From: Vitellaria paradoxa
Taxonomy: Eukaryota; Streptophyta; Magnoliopsida; Ericales; Sapotaceae
Assembly: GCA_019916065.1 (NCBI GenBank)
Contig: CM034244.1
Coordinates: 27,334,471 to 27,398,470, forward strand
Reading direction: 5' to 3'
DNA: 64,000 nt
The position numbers and the translations under genes were made by a program. This document shows positions 45,958-57,890 of the stretch, piece after piece. The notes beneath the pieces were generated by a model. The model saw only the letters and a list, made by a program, of their open reading frames with translations, was not told the DNA's origin and searched no databases. How positions within the stretch are numbered: position 1 is the stretch's first letter; each line of letters begins with the position of its first letter.

Positions 45958-47147
45958 TAAATAATTTGAATACCTTCATAACTTTTTAGATATTTTTAAA
46001 AGGTAGCTGATGAAAAAGTGCCAAAATCGTTTCTTATTTTTAAATTCGTAAATATTTTTAAAACGTCAAAAAAAATTTATTTTTAATATTTAATTTTAAC
46101 AATTTTTTAATTCTAGGCAGGAAAATGTTCTAAATCCAACTTTTCAATGGGAGAAAAAAATTAGAAACAAAAAAGTTATAAATATATTTTTTATTAATTA
46201 ATTTTTTAACTTTTATTATTTTAAGTAATTGTTGTGATTTAACATGTATACTATTTATTCTGAATTATTTATTCAATTATTTATTTTTTATTTTATTTTT
46301 AATCAAATATATTAGTCATATTAAATGCTTTAGTCGTGATCTTGCAAGATAACTCCTTATTGACTAAAGACAAATAATTGAAGGGTCACTGTAATGAATG
46401 TTATCTTGTACTGTTGGAATGCTCGCACATTTTTTTCATTTTACAAATAATTTATTAATGTTATTCATTGCTCACCAACCAAATAATGGGGCAAATTTTT
46501 TGATATTATCACAAACTTTTATTAAACAAATAGAAGACTATTTATGAGTGGAAATCTAAAAAAATCATAACCATTTGCCCTCGTTATAGCAGCGAGAGCA
46601 TGTGAAAAATATTTCGTCATTTTCAACCTCTCAGTCACTTTATGCGGTCGGCAGGAAAAATTAAAATTAATTTTTATTAAAATAATAATTTATGTTAAAA
46701 AATTATTTTATTAAATTTAAAAAAATAGTATTCAATTGGTAATCTATCGTTAAAACTACTAAAATTAAATTAAAAATGAACCTATTTACATTTCACATAT
46801 GGATTTGGCACTCTATTTTATCAAATTTTATTATTTTTTTGGAAGATACACCATTTAAACATGTTAATCGCATTCGTAAAAAAAAAAAAAAAATTAAAAA
46901 TTTAGGTTAGTTTGGGTAAAAGTTAAAAGATAAAAAAATTATTTTTTTCGTTACTTTTTTAATCTAAATGAATAGGTTTTACTTAAACGAACAAGTTCGA
47001 TTTTGTGTTTTTTATTTTTTAAATATGACGAACACATCTAAAAATTATATCTTAAAAAAAAAAAACTCAAATTTTGGTGAAAAAATACATATAATATGAA
47101 AAAAAAAAGTTATGAAAAAACCATCTAACTTTTTTTAGACTAGGTTT
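45958..47147. repeat. Tandem-array blocks Z-like, U4 and V4
   Basis: 45960-46860 is repeated at 53510-54470 with high likeness: GAATACCTTCATAACTTTTT, AAGTGCCAAAATCGTTTCTT, block U4 (46342-46510) and V4 (46540-46660: GCGAGAGCATGTGAAAAATA). 46860-47147 is A/T-rich with no gene. Confidence 0.72.
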
Positions 47148-47305
47148 TGTTTTGTTGTTACTCTTTTCAAGATTCGAACTAGACTCCGAGTTTGATTTGA
47201 CCATGGGAAAAAAATTATTGTACACTTGTTTTGTTGTTACTCTTTTCAAGATTCGAACTAGACTCCGAGTTTGATTTGACCATGGGAAAAAATTATTGTA
47301 CACTC
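47148..47305. repeat. 79 bp tandem duplication
   Basis: Two almost identical units (47148-47226 and 47227-47305), each with TGTTGTTACTCTTTTCAAGA, TTCGAACTAGACTCCGAG and CCATGGGAAAAAA. The only clear difference is one A in the A run, so the duplication is young. An open frame on the minus strand (47067-47327) is a by-product. Confidence 0.9.
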
Positions 47306-48246
47306 TTGTGGAAAAATTTTCATCCAATTTGTGCTATCTCTCATATTTGTCCCCTCTCCTAATGCGTGCAAAAAAATAGTGAAATAAAGTAATCACGGTG
47401 AATTTTCAATTAAGGACGCTTCGATATTTAACTTGGGAGTAAGTCATAACAATGATGACTCTTTATTTTGAACAAGTTTTTAATATTTTAAGATAAAGAA
47501 TGTCTGACATGCATTATCTTGACTTGACAATAGTAGTGGTAGGTAGTATTAAATGTTAGTGATAATGTAAGTATTGGCTTGTTTAAGAAATAAGCTTGAA
47601 ATGACCTTTTTTATAAATATTTTTTGATCTTGTTTCTAATACACTTAAGCACAATGAATCAAGTAATTATACTGTATAACTGTCAAAATATTTAATCCCA
47701 TATAACCTTAAATCGAGGCATATTAATTTATAGTTGGGAAAGTACGTGATAAGTTATTCTTTATAATCACATACACAAATATTTTTTGTCGAAAATTTTA
47801 AATAGAAAAATATGAAATTATTGCACAAATTTTCTTTTTTTGAAAAATATGATCTCAAATTATAGAAAATATTATCTTACCTTTTAAAAAATATAAAAAT
47901 TTTAACTTGATCTTCACTCATTTAAATTTTTTAACCCACCAGTGTTTATTACAATTAAATATAATATGTATCATTAATTTTGTTTTCGAAAATATACTCT
48001 TTTATCCGAATTTTTTCTCCTACCGTTAGTGTAATAAAAAATATAGAAAATATTGTCTAAATAAAAATATTTATAAAATATTGTTAATGAAAGCGTAGTA
48101 TCAATTGCGTTTTCTACTTCATATTTATCTGGAAAAGTATTTTCATATTACATTTTATTCTTATTTTATCATTGTCTAAAAATTATTCTAATTTCTGCTT
48201 ACTTTCTTATCATATTTTCCTTTGTATTAATTTTCTTTTCGACCAT
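47306..48246. repeat. Tandem-array block X, second copy
   Basis: Non-coding, matching 12519-13248: GCATTATCTTGACTTGAC (about 47512), block X (47820-47960), CTACCGTTAGTGTAATAAAA (about 48020). It ends in the Cassandra target site ACCAT at 48242-48246. Confidence 0.75.
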
Positions 48247-48545
48247 TGTAACGACCCGCATTCATATAGTACAATATTGTCCGCTTTTGGGCTTGGTAAG
48301 CTACTTCCCAGGAGATCACCTATTTTAGTACTGCTCCCACTGGAGCACACTTAACCCTGGAGTTCCCACTGAACCCAGTGCTCTCACAGCTTTAAAACGC
48401 GTTGTACTATATGGATATCGAATAATACATATATGCCACTTCCTTCCACGACCCAGGCGATGTGGAATGGGAGGCATTACTTCTCTGCTTCACCTCTTGC
48501 TTCACTCTCCCGCAGGCAGAGTCCCTCACGGGCAGGTCCCTCACA
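48247..48545 (-). repeat. Cassandra 3' LTR (minus strand) with 5S-like domain
   Basis: The 5S-like part is about 48302-48380. On the minus strand it reads GAACTCCAGGGTTAAGTGTG, then CAGTACTAAAATAGGTGATC and TCCTGGGAAGT, matching box A, the middle element and box C of plant 5S genes. Box C is more altered here than in the other LTR. Confidence 0.92.
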
Positions 48546-48547
48546 AT

Positions 48548-48560
48548 CCTCCCCCCTTTC
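48548..48560 (-). other. Cassandra polypurine tract
   Basis: Minus strand GAAAGGGGGGAGG, separated from the LTR start TGTGAGG by two bases. Confidence 0.85.
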
Positions 48561-48678
48561 AGGGCATGTGTCCCCGCATGGCCTCCTGTTTCACTCTCTC
48601 GCAGGTAGAGTCCCTCACAGACAGGTCTCCTACACGTGGGGCCCATGCGTGATCCCACACTTCCAGCTAGATATAGGT

Positions 48679-48688
48679 TCTGATACCA
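48679..48688 (-). other. Cassandra primer-binding site
   Basis: Minus strand TGGTATCAGA, complementary to the initiator-Met tRNA 3' end, two bases inside the 5' LTR. This fixes the element on the minus strand. Confidence 0.92.
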
Positions 48689-48690
48689 TT

Positions 48691-48810
48691 TGTAACGACC
48701 CGCATCCATATAGTACAATATTGTCCGCTTTTGGGATGGATAAGCTACTTCCCAGGAGGTCACCCATCCTAGTACTGCTCCCACTGGAGCACACTTAACC
48801 CTGGAGTTTC
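48691..48810 (-). repeat. Cassandra 5' LTR, portion holding 5S box A to box C
   Basis: On the minus strand this part carries the 3' part of the 5S-like domain, including GGTTAAGTGTGCT (box A like) and AGTACTAGGATGGGTGACC then TCCTGGGAAGT (box C like, almost identical to plant 5S rRNA). The rest of the LTR is 50943-51126, displaced by the solo LTR. Confidence 0.92.
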
Positions 48811-50942
48811 TGTAATAACCCAGATTTTTTTTAATTTGGATATTGTTATTTGATAAATTTAGTTTGCTATTTAAATGTAATGGTTTGAAATTTTTGGATT
48901 TCTATTTAAAAAGATTAATTTTGAGTTATATTTGAAAAGATTTTAAAATTTTAGGGAATTGGTGTAATTTTCCTAATCCTATGGGGAGTAGATAAATAAT
49001 TTAGTTTGTTAAAATTAAATTCTGCTATTTATATATATATATATACTGCAGTATTTATAAAAAAAAAAATTTGAAACCCTAAGAGAGAGGAAGAGAGACC
49101 GAGAAAGAGAGGAGCAAGAAGAGGTACGGCGCTGAAACAGTGACGGAGAAGAAGTTAATTTGCTGGATTTAATAGGTAAGGGGACCGAATCCTTCTATTG
49201 CCTGTATTTATAAAATATATATATTATATATATGAAAATTATTTGTTTGGAAATTTGATTGTTCGCTGATTTGGAAAATTATGTGTACTGAAGATACGTA
49301 AGCATGTATACTGTGTAGATTTGAGTGTTGATTTATTTAATTACACGTTTGACTTTTGTGACTTCGTTGTGCGCGAGGGAGCAATTGAATTGCCTGGCAT
49401 GGAGTTTTGATTCTTCAAGTGTATATATATATAAGTAAGAGAAGTTATATATATATATATATTAATATGATAATTATTTATTTGATTCACTTTTGTCTTC
49501 TAGTGACCTCGTTAGGCGTAAGGTTCAATTGTTAGTCTGATTAATACATTGCCAGGAAGCCTTAGGAATTATATATATATATATATACATAACTAATGTG
49601 TATATATATAAGCACAAAAGGACAAAAAAATCATGACTTGTTGTACTATTAATATATATTTATTATATATGGATATATGCATTAATTATAGGATTGCTGG
49701 ACGTTTACTTTGAAAATAATTTTTTATTTCATTAGCCTACTTGAGTGAAACGTCCAGCACATGAATGAATTGCTTTGAAAACCTAATTGCTTTGAAAAGT
49801 AATGATTAATGATTTTATATTATTTTCTATGAATTCCTTCATGTGAATGAATTGAACGTGTGACTAATTTGATGGCCAACAGTTAAAGTATTAATTGCAT
49901 ACTTAGGTATTCCGGATATTAACCGTAGGATCGTTTGTGTAATAGAATTAAAGTTTATGTTAATTATGTGTCGGGAAATTTATGGTTAATGAGGTTTCAA
50001 AATTTAATTAAAGAGAAATTTATATAATGTGAATTCAAGGTAAAATTTGATTTTTTGTGTTTTGTTTAAGTTGAAGGGTACTGAAAATATCGGGTATACG
50101 TACCTAAGAGTTGAAAATCCTGAAACTCGCGTGGGGTTGGTTATCTATTCCAATAGGCTAGTAACCTACGAACGAGTAGATGCCTAAGGGTGGCATATTA
50201 TATTCCTAAGATTTCGGTCTAGGAAGCAGACACCGAAAGATGGTATATATTAGTTGGGTCTTGTTTTTACGAGATAACTAAGCAGACATCAAAGGAAGAT
50301 ATATATTGGTTGGATCCTGTTTCTACGGGACAATCAAGTAGTGGTACCATGAAATCGAATTGTTTTTGATATGTGATGTGGTGCTAAAATGAAATTAATT
50401 ATAATAAAGATAAATTGATAAATTAATTTAATATTTTTCTTGAGTTTGCTATCTGTGCATGATTGTTTCACTTAGTGACATGCTAGGACAACATTGCAAT
50501 TTATATTATTACTAGGATTCCGAGCACACGTGGTATTAGTGCACATTCCCTTACAGCTTGCAATGCAGGTAATGAATTTGAGACACATGCTGGACCTTCT
50601 GAGCATAGGAATTAAAGTTTTATTTATTATTTTTTTATGTAATTGTTTTAGACATCTAGGAAATTATTTTTGAGTAGATTGTGACAAACCTCTGTTTTGA
50701 GGTGAATGTTAATTATTATTTTTTTTTTAGAGATTGGTTGGGTTTAGTTTTGGAGCTTTGTTTGCCTAGTGAATTAACTGAGGCATTTATTTAAATTTAA
50801 AGTTTAGTTTTAATTATTTTATTTTCTTTGCTCCATAGTATGTGTGTATGGTTCTGATGTGGAACAGGGAAAGTTAGTTAATGAACGGTGTAATATGTAT
50901 TATTTGTTCGCGTACTCGGGTTGTGAAACCCAGGGTGTGACA
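48811..50942 (+). mobile_element. Chromovirus solo LTR inside Cassandra
   Basis: 2132 bp, starting TGTAATAACCC and ending CAGGGTGTGACA, the ends of the LTR at 4515-6697. It shares GGGTATACGTACC, the paired hairpin units (about 50226-50340) and GCTCCATAGTATGTGTGTAT near the end. Flanks are GTTTC (48806-48810) and GTTCC (50943-50947), a 5 bp duplication with one change; the other Cassandra LTR shows the intact target GGAGTTCCCACTG. No internal region remains, so it arose by LTR-LTR recombination. Confidence 0.95.
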
Positions 50943-51126
50943 GTTCCCACTGAACCCAGTGCCCTCACGACTTTAAAACGAGTTGTACTATATATATATC
51001 GAATATTACATATATGCCACTTCCTTCCACGACCCATGCGATGTGGGATGGGAGGTATTACGTCTCTACTTCACCTCCAGCTTCACTCTCCCGCAGGCAG
51101 AGTCCCTCACGAGCAGGTCCCTCACA
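50943..51126 (-). repeat. Cassandra 5' LTR, distal portion
   Basis: Continuation of the split LTR: minus strand TGTGAGGGACCTGCTCGTGA to GGGCACTGGGTTCAGTGGGA. It holds the upstream part of the 5S-like domain and the LTR start. The flanking ACCAT follows at 51127. Confidence 0.92.
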
Positions 51127-52563
51127 ACCATCATCACCTTGACATTTTTAGAATATCTCTTTAATTTTCAGTACATCAAATAAATTAAAAAGATATACTA
51201 AAAATCTATTATTCTTATATTTTTGTGTATCCTTGTTTTATCCTTATTTGAAAACTATTCTAATTTCTTCTTTCCTTATCTTTTTTTTTTTTTTTTGTAT
51301 TGGTTTTCTCTTTAACATTAATCACCTTAAGATATTTAAAATGTCCTTTTAATTTTTAGTACATCAAAGAAAGAGAAAAAGTATACCAAAAATCTATTAT
51401 TATTCTTACTTTCTCATACAAGGATAGAATACAATATGAAAATGGATGAACTATTCTAATTTGAAAAGGTAAATAAGAATAATATATCACAACACATTAA
51501 TATTCAGGTGATATAAAAGATATACAGAAAGCACATTAGTACCAAAAGGAACGAAAGAGGAGAATAGGAATAATAATAGATATACATAAAAAATGCGATA
51601 TGTTTTTTGGGCAAACAAAAATACATTAAGATGCAAAATAAAAATATGCATTAATGATATTTTGATAAGTATTTTTATCTGGACAACAATCATTATATAT
51701 TTTATTCAACTAACGGTAGAACCAAAAAAATTCCTTTTATCCCACTATGCTACATGAGTTATTACATGTTGTATTATGAAAAATTGCAGTTAATTATATT
51801 TATATTACATGCTGTGAAGTAAAATTAAAAGTTTGAAAAAAAAATATCTAATGGAATAATTATATTTTTTACCTTTTATAGTTGAGGTAAAAATCACTTA
51901 TACTCCTCAAATTTTAAAAATCTACTTTTATATCTCTTATACTTTGGGTTAAATGACGTTAAATTTTCAAGTAAAAAGATAACAATACCCATTAAAAAAA
52001 AATAGAATCGGGGGCACAAGTGTAGATAATATAAAATATAAGAGTATAAATGTAATTTTAAACTTACTTAAAGTCAAAATTATCATGTTTGACAGATTTT
52101 TTAACATTTTTACTTTAATCTAAAGTACAAAAAATATAAAGATAAATTTTTAAAGTTCAAGATATGTAAGTGATTTTTATCTTAAATATTAAGATAAAAA
52201 GACAATTACTTGATATTAATTAATTGGTCACATTCAAACTCTCTATTCAAGAAAAATTATCCCATATTTTAGAAATTTACATATAATCTATGTGTTTTAC
52301 CAATAAATTATAAGTACAATGATTAAACGTAGATCATAATATCTTATGTGATAAATGAATAACAAAAGAAAACACATGTTAATAGGATATCTCTTGTCCC
52401 ACGATGTGAAATTGATGCTTGTTTAAAGTGTGATGGGAGCCGAAAATGCCTTTGTCCGGGAAACAAGTTTCATATCATAATTTTGAAATAATAATAATAA
52501 TACTTATGTAACTATATAACGACCCCATTTTTTTTTCTTCTTTTTCAATCAAAAATAAATAAA
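51127..52563. repeat. Tandem-array block Y, second copy
   Basis: Matches 13244-14667, from ACCATCATCACCTTGACATT to block Y (52400-52500, GATGTGAAATTGATGCTTGT, TTTGTCCGGGAAACAAGTTT). Very AT-rich, no gene seen. Confidence 0.75.
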
Positions 52564-52746
52564 TAAATTATCATGAATTTATTTCTTTTTTAGCAGATGA
52601 TATCTGAGATAATTTGTGCGCACCTCGACTATTCCTTGGGGTCCTAAAATTAATGACTGAGTGAGCATTTCAGTTACTTTAAGGAGACTCGAACTAGTGA
52701 AAAATGAAAAGCAAATCCAAAGTTTTACCATAAATTATCATGAGTT
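52564..52746 (-). mobile_element. Second copy of the truncated SINE
   Basis: The body is 52580-52730 between TAAATTATCATGAATT (52564-52579) and TAAATTATCATGAGTT (52731-52746). B box GTTCGAGTCTCC on the minus strand. Same insertion as at 14684-14842, inherited by block duplication and since diverged; the T tract (A tail) has decayed. Confidence 0.8.
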
Positions 52747-53443
52747 GATTTATTCATAAATTGCCTGAATTTATCCATTCGCTTGATAAAAGTACCATAA
52801 AATCTAGCACTCCACAAAAAAAGAAAAATTTTTTAAATTCATAATGTTTTAACATTTAAATAGTTATTCCCATCTTACTGATCTTGTTAAATCTAACGTG
52901 CAATTATATCACATTTTTATATAAAAAATATTTTAAATTGATAGGTTTAATCTTCATTTCTTGGGCACAGTATTTATAATAAAACTATTGAAAATTATAT
53001 TGATTTACGATTAAAAAATTTTGAAATATTTTTTAAAAGCTAACTGTAGAATAAATGGTATACTGTTTTTTACTATTATTTTTAACATTTTTTAATTGAA
53101 CGTATGAAAATTTTCTGTTTTCATCTTTCCAATGAGAGAAAAAATTAAAAACAAAACAGAAAGGTTACAAGCATATTTTTAATTAATTAATATATATTTT
53201 TTTAACTTTTATTATTTTACATAATTATTATGTTTTAACATATATAATATTTATTCTGAATTATTTTTTAACTTTAATTTTAATTTTTTGTTTTAATATA
53301 TTCTCTCGTGAGTTACATAGGTAAGTTATATTTTCTGTTTTATTCTTATTTTATCATTATCTAAAAATTAGTCTAATTTCTTCTTTCTTTCTTATCATTC
53401 TCTTGATTAAAGTACCATACAACCTAATTCTAATACTACAAAA

Positions 53444-53480
<37 letters not shown>

Positions 53481-55030
53481 CTTTTAACAGCTAAATAGCT
53501 GTTCTCAACTATTTAAATATTTGAATACCTTCATAACTTTTTAAACATTTTTAAAAGGTAGCTGTTGAAGAAGTGCCAAAATCGTTTCTTATTTTTAAAT
53601 TCGTAAATATTTTTAAAACGTCAAATTTTTTTTATTTTTAATATTTAATTTTAACAATTTTTTAATTGTAGGCATGAAAATGTTCTGAATCCAACTTTTC
53701 AATGGGAGAAAAAAATTAGAAACAAAAACGTTATAAATATATTTTTTATTAATTAATTTTTTAACTTTTATTATTTTAAGTAATTGTTGTGATTTAACAT
53801 GTATACTATTTATTCTGAATTATTTTTTTCAATTTTTTATTTTATTTTTAGTCAAATATATAGTCATATTAAATGCTTTAGTCGTGATCTTGCAAGATAA
53901 CTCCTTATTGACTAAAGACAAATAATTGAAGGGTCACTGTAATGAATGTTATCTTGGTACTGTTGGAATGCTCGCACATTTTTTTCATTTTACAAATAAT
54001 TTATTAATATTATTCATTGCTCACCAACCAAATAATTGGGCAAATTTTATGATATTATCACAAATTTTTATTAAAAAGAAAATAGAAGACTATATAAGAG
54101 TGGAAATGTCAACAACCATTTGCCCTCTTTGTAGTAGCGAGAGCATTTGAAACATATTTTGTCATTTTCAACCTCTCAGTCAATTTATGTGGTTTGCGTG
54201 AAAAATTAAAATTAATTTTTATTAAAATAATAATTTATGTTAAAAATTATTTTATTAAAATTAAAAAAATAGTATTCAATTGGTAATCTATCGTTAAAAC
54301 TACTAAAATTAAATTAAACATGAGCCATTTAAAACTAGCTACTAAAATTCAATTGGTAATCCATCTTCACAAATGGATCTTGCACTCTACTTTATCAAAA
54401 TTTATTTATTTTTTTTTTTGGAAGATACACCATTTAAACGTGTTACTCTTACTCGTAAAAAAAGAAAAAAATTAAAAATTTAAGATCATACTTGGATCAA
54501 ATTAGCTAAAGTATCATTAATCCAGGATCAAACAAAAAGAGAAACAAGAGCTTCTCTCCGATCGCAGAAGATAACTGACTTTGGATATTGTTAAATACGA
54601 GAATCAAACAGAGAGAGAAACAATTAGCTAAAGCATCATTAATCCATAGAAAAAGCAACCTTGATAGAAAGAAAGAGAGTGACAAACTGACAATATACGA
54701 ATTTATAACTACTGTTTTTTTTGTCTTTCTCATCATATTATGCAAAAGAATGGGGAAACTATCTTCAACTCCTTTGAGTATTGACTTTGTAAAAATATAT
54801 TTTATGAATTACTTTACACAATTAATACAATTTTGCAGAATTTTTATTCTGAATTAATTATCTATTTGATGATATAATTTTCTATATTTAACCACTCACA
54901 AATAAAAAATAAAAATAAAAAGCAGAAACATAATAATCAATTAATTAAGTATATATAACATATATAAAGAATTATATTTATGAACACAAATCTTTTTATT
55001 ACATGAAACTATTTCAGGAACGAGCTGCCT
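52747..55030. repeat. Tandem-array blocks Z, Z-like, U5, V5 and unclassified sequence
   Basis: 52845-53330 matches block Z at 14940-15440. 53443-53476 is an AT microsatellite. 53510-54470 repeats 45960-46860, with U5 at 53890-54060. 54470-54900 is unclassified; it has two copies of ATTAGCTAAAGTATCATTAA-like sequence (54499 and 54624). 54900-55030 is AT-rich. Open frames here are short with no domain. Confidence 0.65.
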
Positions 55031-55240
55031 GCAGTTAACGTATCAATCAGTGGTCCCCGCGTTGGCGGGGGTACCACGTGTTGCACATTGCAAGGGAAAA
55101 CGAAAGGTGATGGGAGCTTTGCTTTTGCTCTTACTTATTTTCATAATTGATGGGAAAAAGACAAGGCCAGCTTTTGTTTTGTTCTTAGTTGTTGTGCACA
55201 AATATTTTTTTTCGAAAAAATGTAACCCCAAATTTTGAAA
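55031..55240. promoter_or_regulatory. Promoter-like block W2 with G-box and GC hairpin
   Basis: TATCAATCAGTGGTCCCCGC, then GTTGGCGGGGGTACCACGTG and TTGCACATTGCAAGGGAAAA. CACGTG (55075-55080) is a plant G-box core. GGTCCCCGC and GCGGGGGTACC form a short inverted repeat at 55052-55073. The block is shared with W1, W3 and, at lower likeness, W4, which lies before a TATA box and a gene start. No gene follows here, so function is doubtful. Confidence 0.5.
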
Positions 55241-56100
55241 AATAGTATCTTATTTTTTAAAAATATGATAATTTTATCTTATCCTCCCTCACTTCAAATC
55301 TTAAATCTACCACTGTTTATTATAATTAAATATAGTATGTATTATGAATTATGTGTGAAAAATATTAATTTTTTATCTCATTTTTTCAAAAAATATTAAT
55401 TAATTGATCATTTCCCAACTCAAAATTATCTAACATTTTGAAATTTATATATAATATATGTGCTTTACCCAAAAAAAAATGTAAGTGCAACAAATGAGAC
55501 GATGAAGTTAAAAGTACACCGCACACCTTTACATTGGGGGTTAATTAATTTTAAACGCATACTTTAGAGGTGGTCAGGTTTCTGCAATGCAGCGTAATTT
55601 TATCTGATAAGTTCAAGATCGCATTCACAAAAAATTTTGAGATTGAATACTAGAGTTTTTAAATTTTTCTATATACTGGTTTCGTTTTAAAAATAAAAAA
55701 AAAATTTATTTTCAGTTTTGAAAGTGTTAATTAATTAACTAATAAATAAATAAAATAAATTGTAAGAATTAAACTAAACTAAAATTTAAGAAATTAAATT
55801 ACATCTATTTCTATTAATAAAGAAAAAACAAGATTCAAAATTAAACTATATTGAAACAATGAAAAGAATAAAACGACGCATTTAAAATAATTAAAGATTT
55901 TGGTCAGCCTATGAATTCGAGTGAATCAACTATTTTATGATTCAATATGATTTTAATCTCAGTCTAAGGAAAAATAAGTCGAAAAGTATCTACTTGATGC
56001 TTTCGAATATTTATCTTAAACATTCATAATAACGTAGTGTAACTTATATAAAGAATTATTTTTATGAGCACAAATCTTTTCAGTACATAAAACTAATTAA
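55241..56100. other. Block X-like sequence and unclassified AT-rich DNA
   Basis: 55220-55450 resembles block X (AATTAAATATAGTATGTATT, tcaaaattatctaacattttg). 55500-55600 has TTTACATTGGGGGTTAATTA. The rest is AT-rich with no coding likeness. Confidence 0.45.
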
Positions 56101-56460
56101 GGAGCTACGTTTCGTTCATGCATCAATCAGTCGTCCCCCCGTGGGTTGATGATGCATGCGGTCGGGGTACCACGTGTTACATATTGCAAGGGAAAGCCAA
56201 AGGTGATGTGACTTTTGCTCTTGTTTTTGCTCATTTTCATAATTGGGGTTTGTTTGGAGTAAGAAAAAATGAGATAAATTGTGGTTTGGAGAGAGTTCGT
56301 AATGCGTGCAGTGAGAAAAAAAATTGATGTGATATAAAGTTAACAGAGATTTATAGAGATTTTCAACAAAATACTGCACGTCAAACGCAGCCTTGACGGG
56401 GAAAGACAAGGTTAGCTTTTGTTTTGTTCTTAATTGTTATAAACAGATATTTTTTTTCAA
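56101..56460. promoter_or_regulatory. Promoter-like block W3, interrupted by a MITE
   Basis: GCATCAATCAGTCGTCCCCC, GTGGGTTGATGATGCATGCG, GTCGGGGTACCACGTGTTAC, ATATTGCAAGGGAAAGCC. CACGTG is at 56171-56176. It is the most complete W block. The match to W2 resumes after the MITE with GGGGAAAGACAAGG and GCTTTTGTTTTGTTCTTA. Confidence 0.5.
56243..56395. mobile_element. 147 bp Tourist-like MITE
   Basis: The body is 56246-56392, with 3 bp TTG on each side (56243-56245 and 56393-56395). Inverted ends are GGGTTTGTTTGG and, on the minus strand, GGCTGCGTTTGA, a pattern common in PIF/Harbinger-derived MITEs. W2 (CATAATTGATGGG, about 55142) and W1 (CATAATAGATGGG, about 27222) show the uninterrupted site. 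Confidence 0.8.
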
Positions 56461-57151
56461 AAAAACATGACCCCAAATTTTAAAGAATATTATCTTATTT
56501 TTAAAAAAATATGATAATTTTATTTTCATCTTCTCACTTAAAATTTTAAATTTACCACTGCGGATTATAATTAAATATAGTACACATTATGAATTATACA
56601 TGTTTGAGAAATATTAATTTTTTATTTTAATTTTTCAAAAAATATTAATTAATTGATCATTTTTTAACAAGAACAGACCGACGAATCTAGAGTTTGTTTA
56701 GTCTGAATAAAAGATTTAAAGATAAAATGGACTGAATTAAAAAAATTTTAGCTGAATAAAGAGTTTAAAGGTAAAATGAGATAGAATACAAAAATTTTAA
56801 TTAGATTAAATTTAAAATAAATGCTTTTTAAATTAAAAAAATTGAGTCAGACTATTCAAATTACAGCTCAAGAGAATCCAAATATACGTCTATCCTTTTT
56901 TTTCAACTCAAAATTATCTAATGTTGTGAAAACTTAATTATATGTAATGTTTGTCCCCCCCCCCCCCCCAAAAAAAAACCAAAAAAGAGCAATGAATGAG
57001 CATAGATGATAATATACTAGGGCATATGCCGATGGAATATATCCTGTTCGATCAATGCTGTGAAATTGATGCGTAATTTAAAGTGTGATTGCAACCCATG
57101 TTTTCATGCACCGCCTTTGTCTGGCAAACAAGTTTCAAATCACAGTTCTAA

Positions 57152-57185
<34 letters not shown>

Positions 57186-57890
57186 GTAATAGTAATACTT
57201 ACAGAACTAGAGAACGGCCCCATTTTTCCCGTCTTTCAACCAAAATAAATAAATAAATAAATTTTCAATAGTAACTTATTCATAAATCATCTGATTTTAT
57301 CGATTCTCTCGATAAAAAAAAGTATCATAAAATATAACATACTACTATAAAAAAACAAACCAAAAAAATTCAAAATATTTTAACGGTTAAATAGTTGTCC
57401 TCATCTTGCTTTAAATATGTAATTAAATTACATTTTCATGAAAAACAAATCTTTTAAATTGACTGGTTTAATAATCATTTCTCAGACGGAGTATTTATAA
57501 TAAGACTACTGAAATTTGTTCTTATTTTCTGAATATTTTATTTTCTACATTGATTTTGAATATGGTAATAAATTTTTAAATATTTTTAAAAGGTAACTGT
57601 AGAAGAAGTGGTAAAATGGGGGGTTTTTTTTTAATTATTTTAATATTTTTTTAATTGCACTTTCTATATCTATCTTTCCAATGGGATAAGAAATTAAAAC
57701 AAATTATAAACATATTTTTAATTAATTAATTAATTAAGTTTTTTAACTTTTACTATTTTACATAATGATTATGATTTAACATATATAGGAATTACTCTGA
57801 ATTATTTCTTTAACATTAATTTTAATTTTTTTTAATCTCTCCTCTCGTGAGTTATGTATGTTCATCATAGTTAAAGCTTTTGTCATCATC
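56461..57890. repeat. Tandem-array blocks X, Y and Z, third copy
   Basis: X (56461-56650), an unclassified stretch with a run of C residues at about 56956-56969, Y (57050-57140: CTGTGAAATTGATGCGTAAT, CCTTTGTCTGGCAAACAAGT), a TAA microsatellite (57151-57185), and Z (57370-57890). It lacks the SINE present in the two other Y-Z copies. Non-coding. Confidence 0.72.

Larger units (their letters stand above)
48247..51126 (-). mobile_element. Cassandra-type TRIM carrying 5S-like LTRs
   Basis: A tiny LTR element on the minus strand: two 299 bp LTRs (48247-48545, and 48691-48810 plus 50943-51126), a 145 bp interior, and a 5 bp target duplication ACCAT (48242-48246 and 51127-51131). On the minus strand LTRs start TGTGAGGGACCTGCC and end GGTCGTTACA; the interior starts with the primer-binding site TGGTATCAGA and ends with a GAAAGGGGGGAGG polypurine tract. 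Each LTR contains a segment very like plant 5S rRNA, the hallmark of Cassandra terminal-repeat retrotransposons. It has no coding capacity and needs enzymes from another element. A Ty3 solo LTR is nested in the 5' LTR. Confidence 0.95.

Noticed and set aside
48302..48380. A genuine 5S rRNA gene
   Set aside because: The match covers only part of a 5S gene, is diverged, and is embedded in a duplicated LTR with PBS, PPT and target duplication; it belongs to Cassandra.
48407..48798. Overlapping open frames of 121-125 codons on both strands
   Set aside because: They lie over the Cassandra LTRs and interior, which are non-coding and relatively G+C-rich; lack of stops is due to composition.
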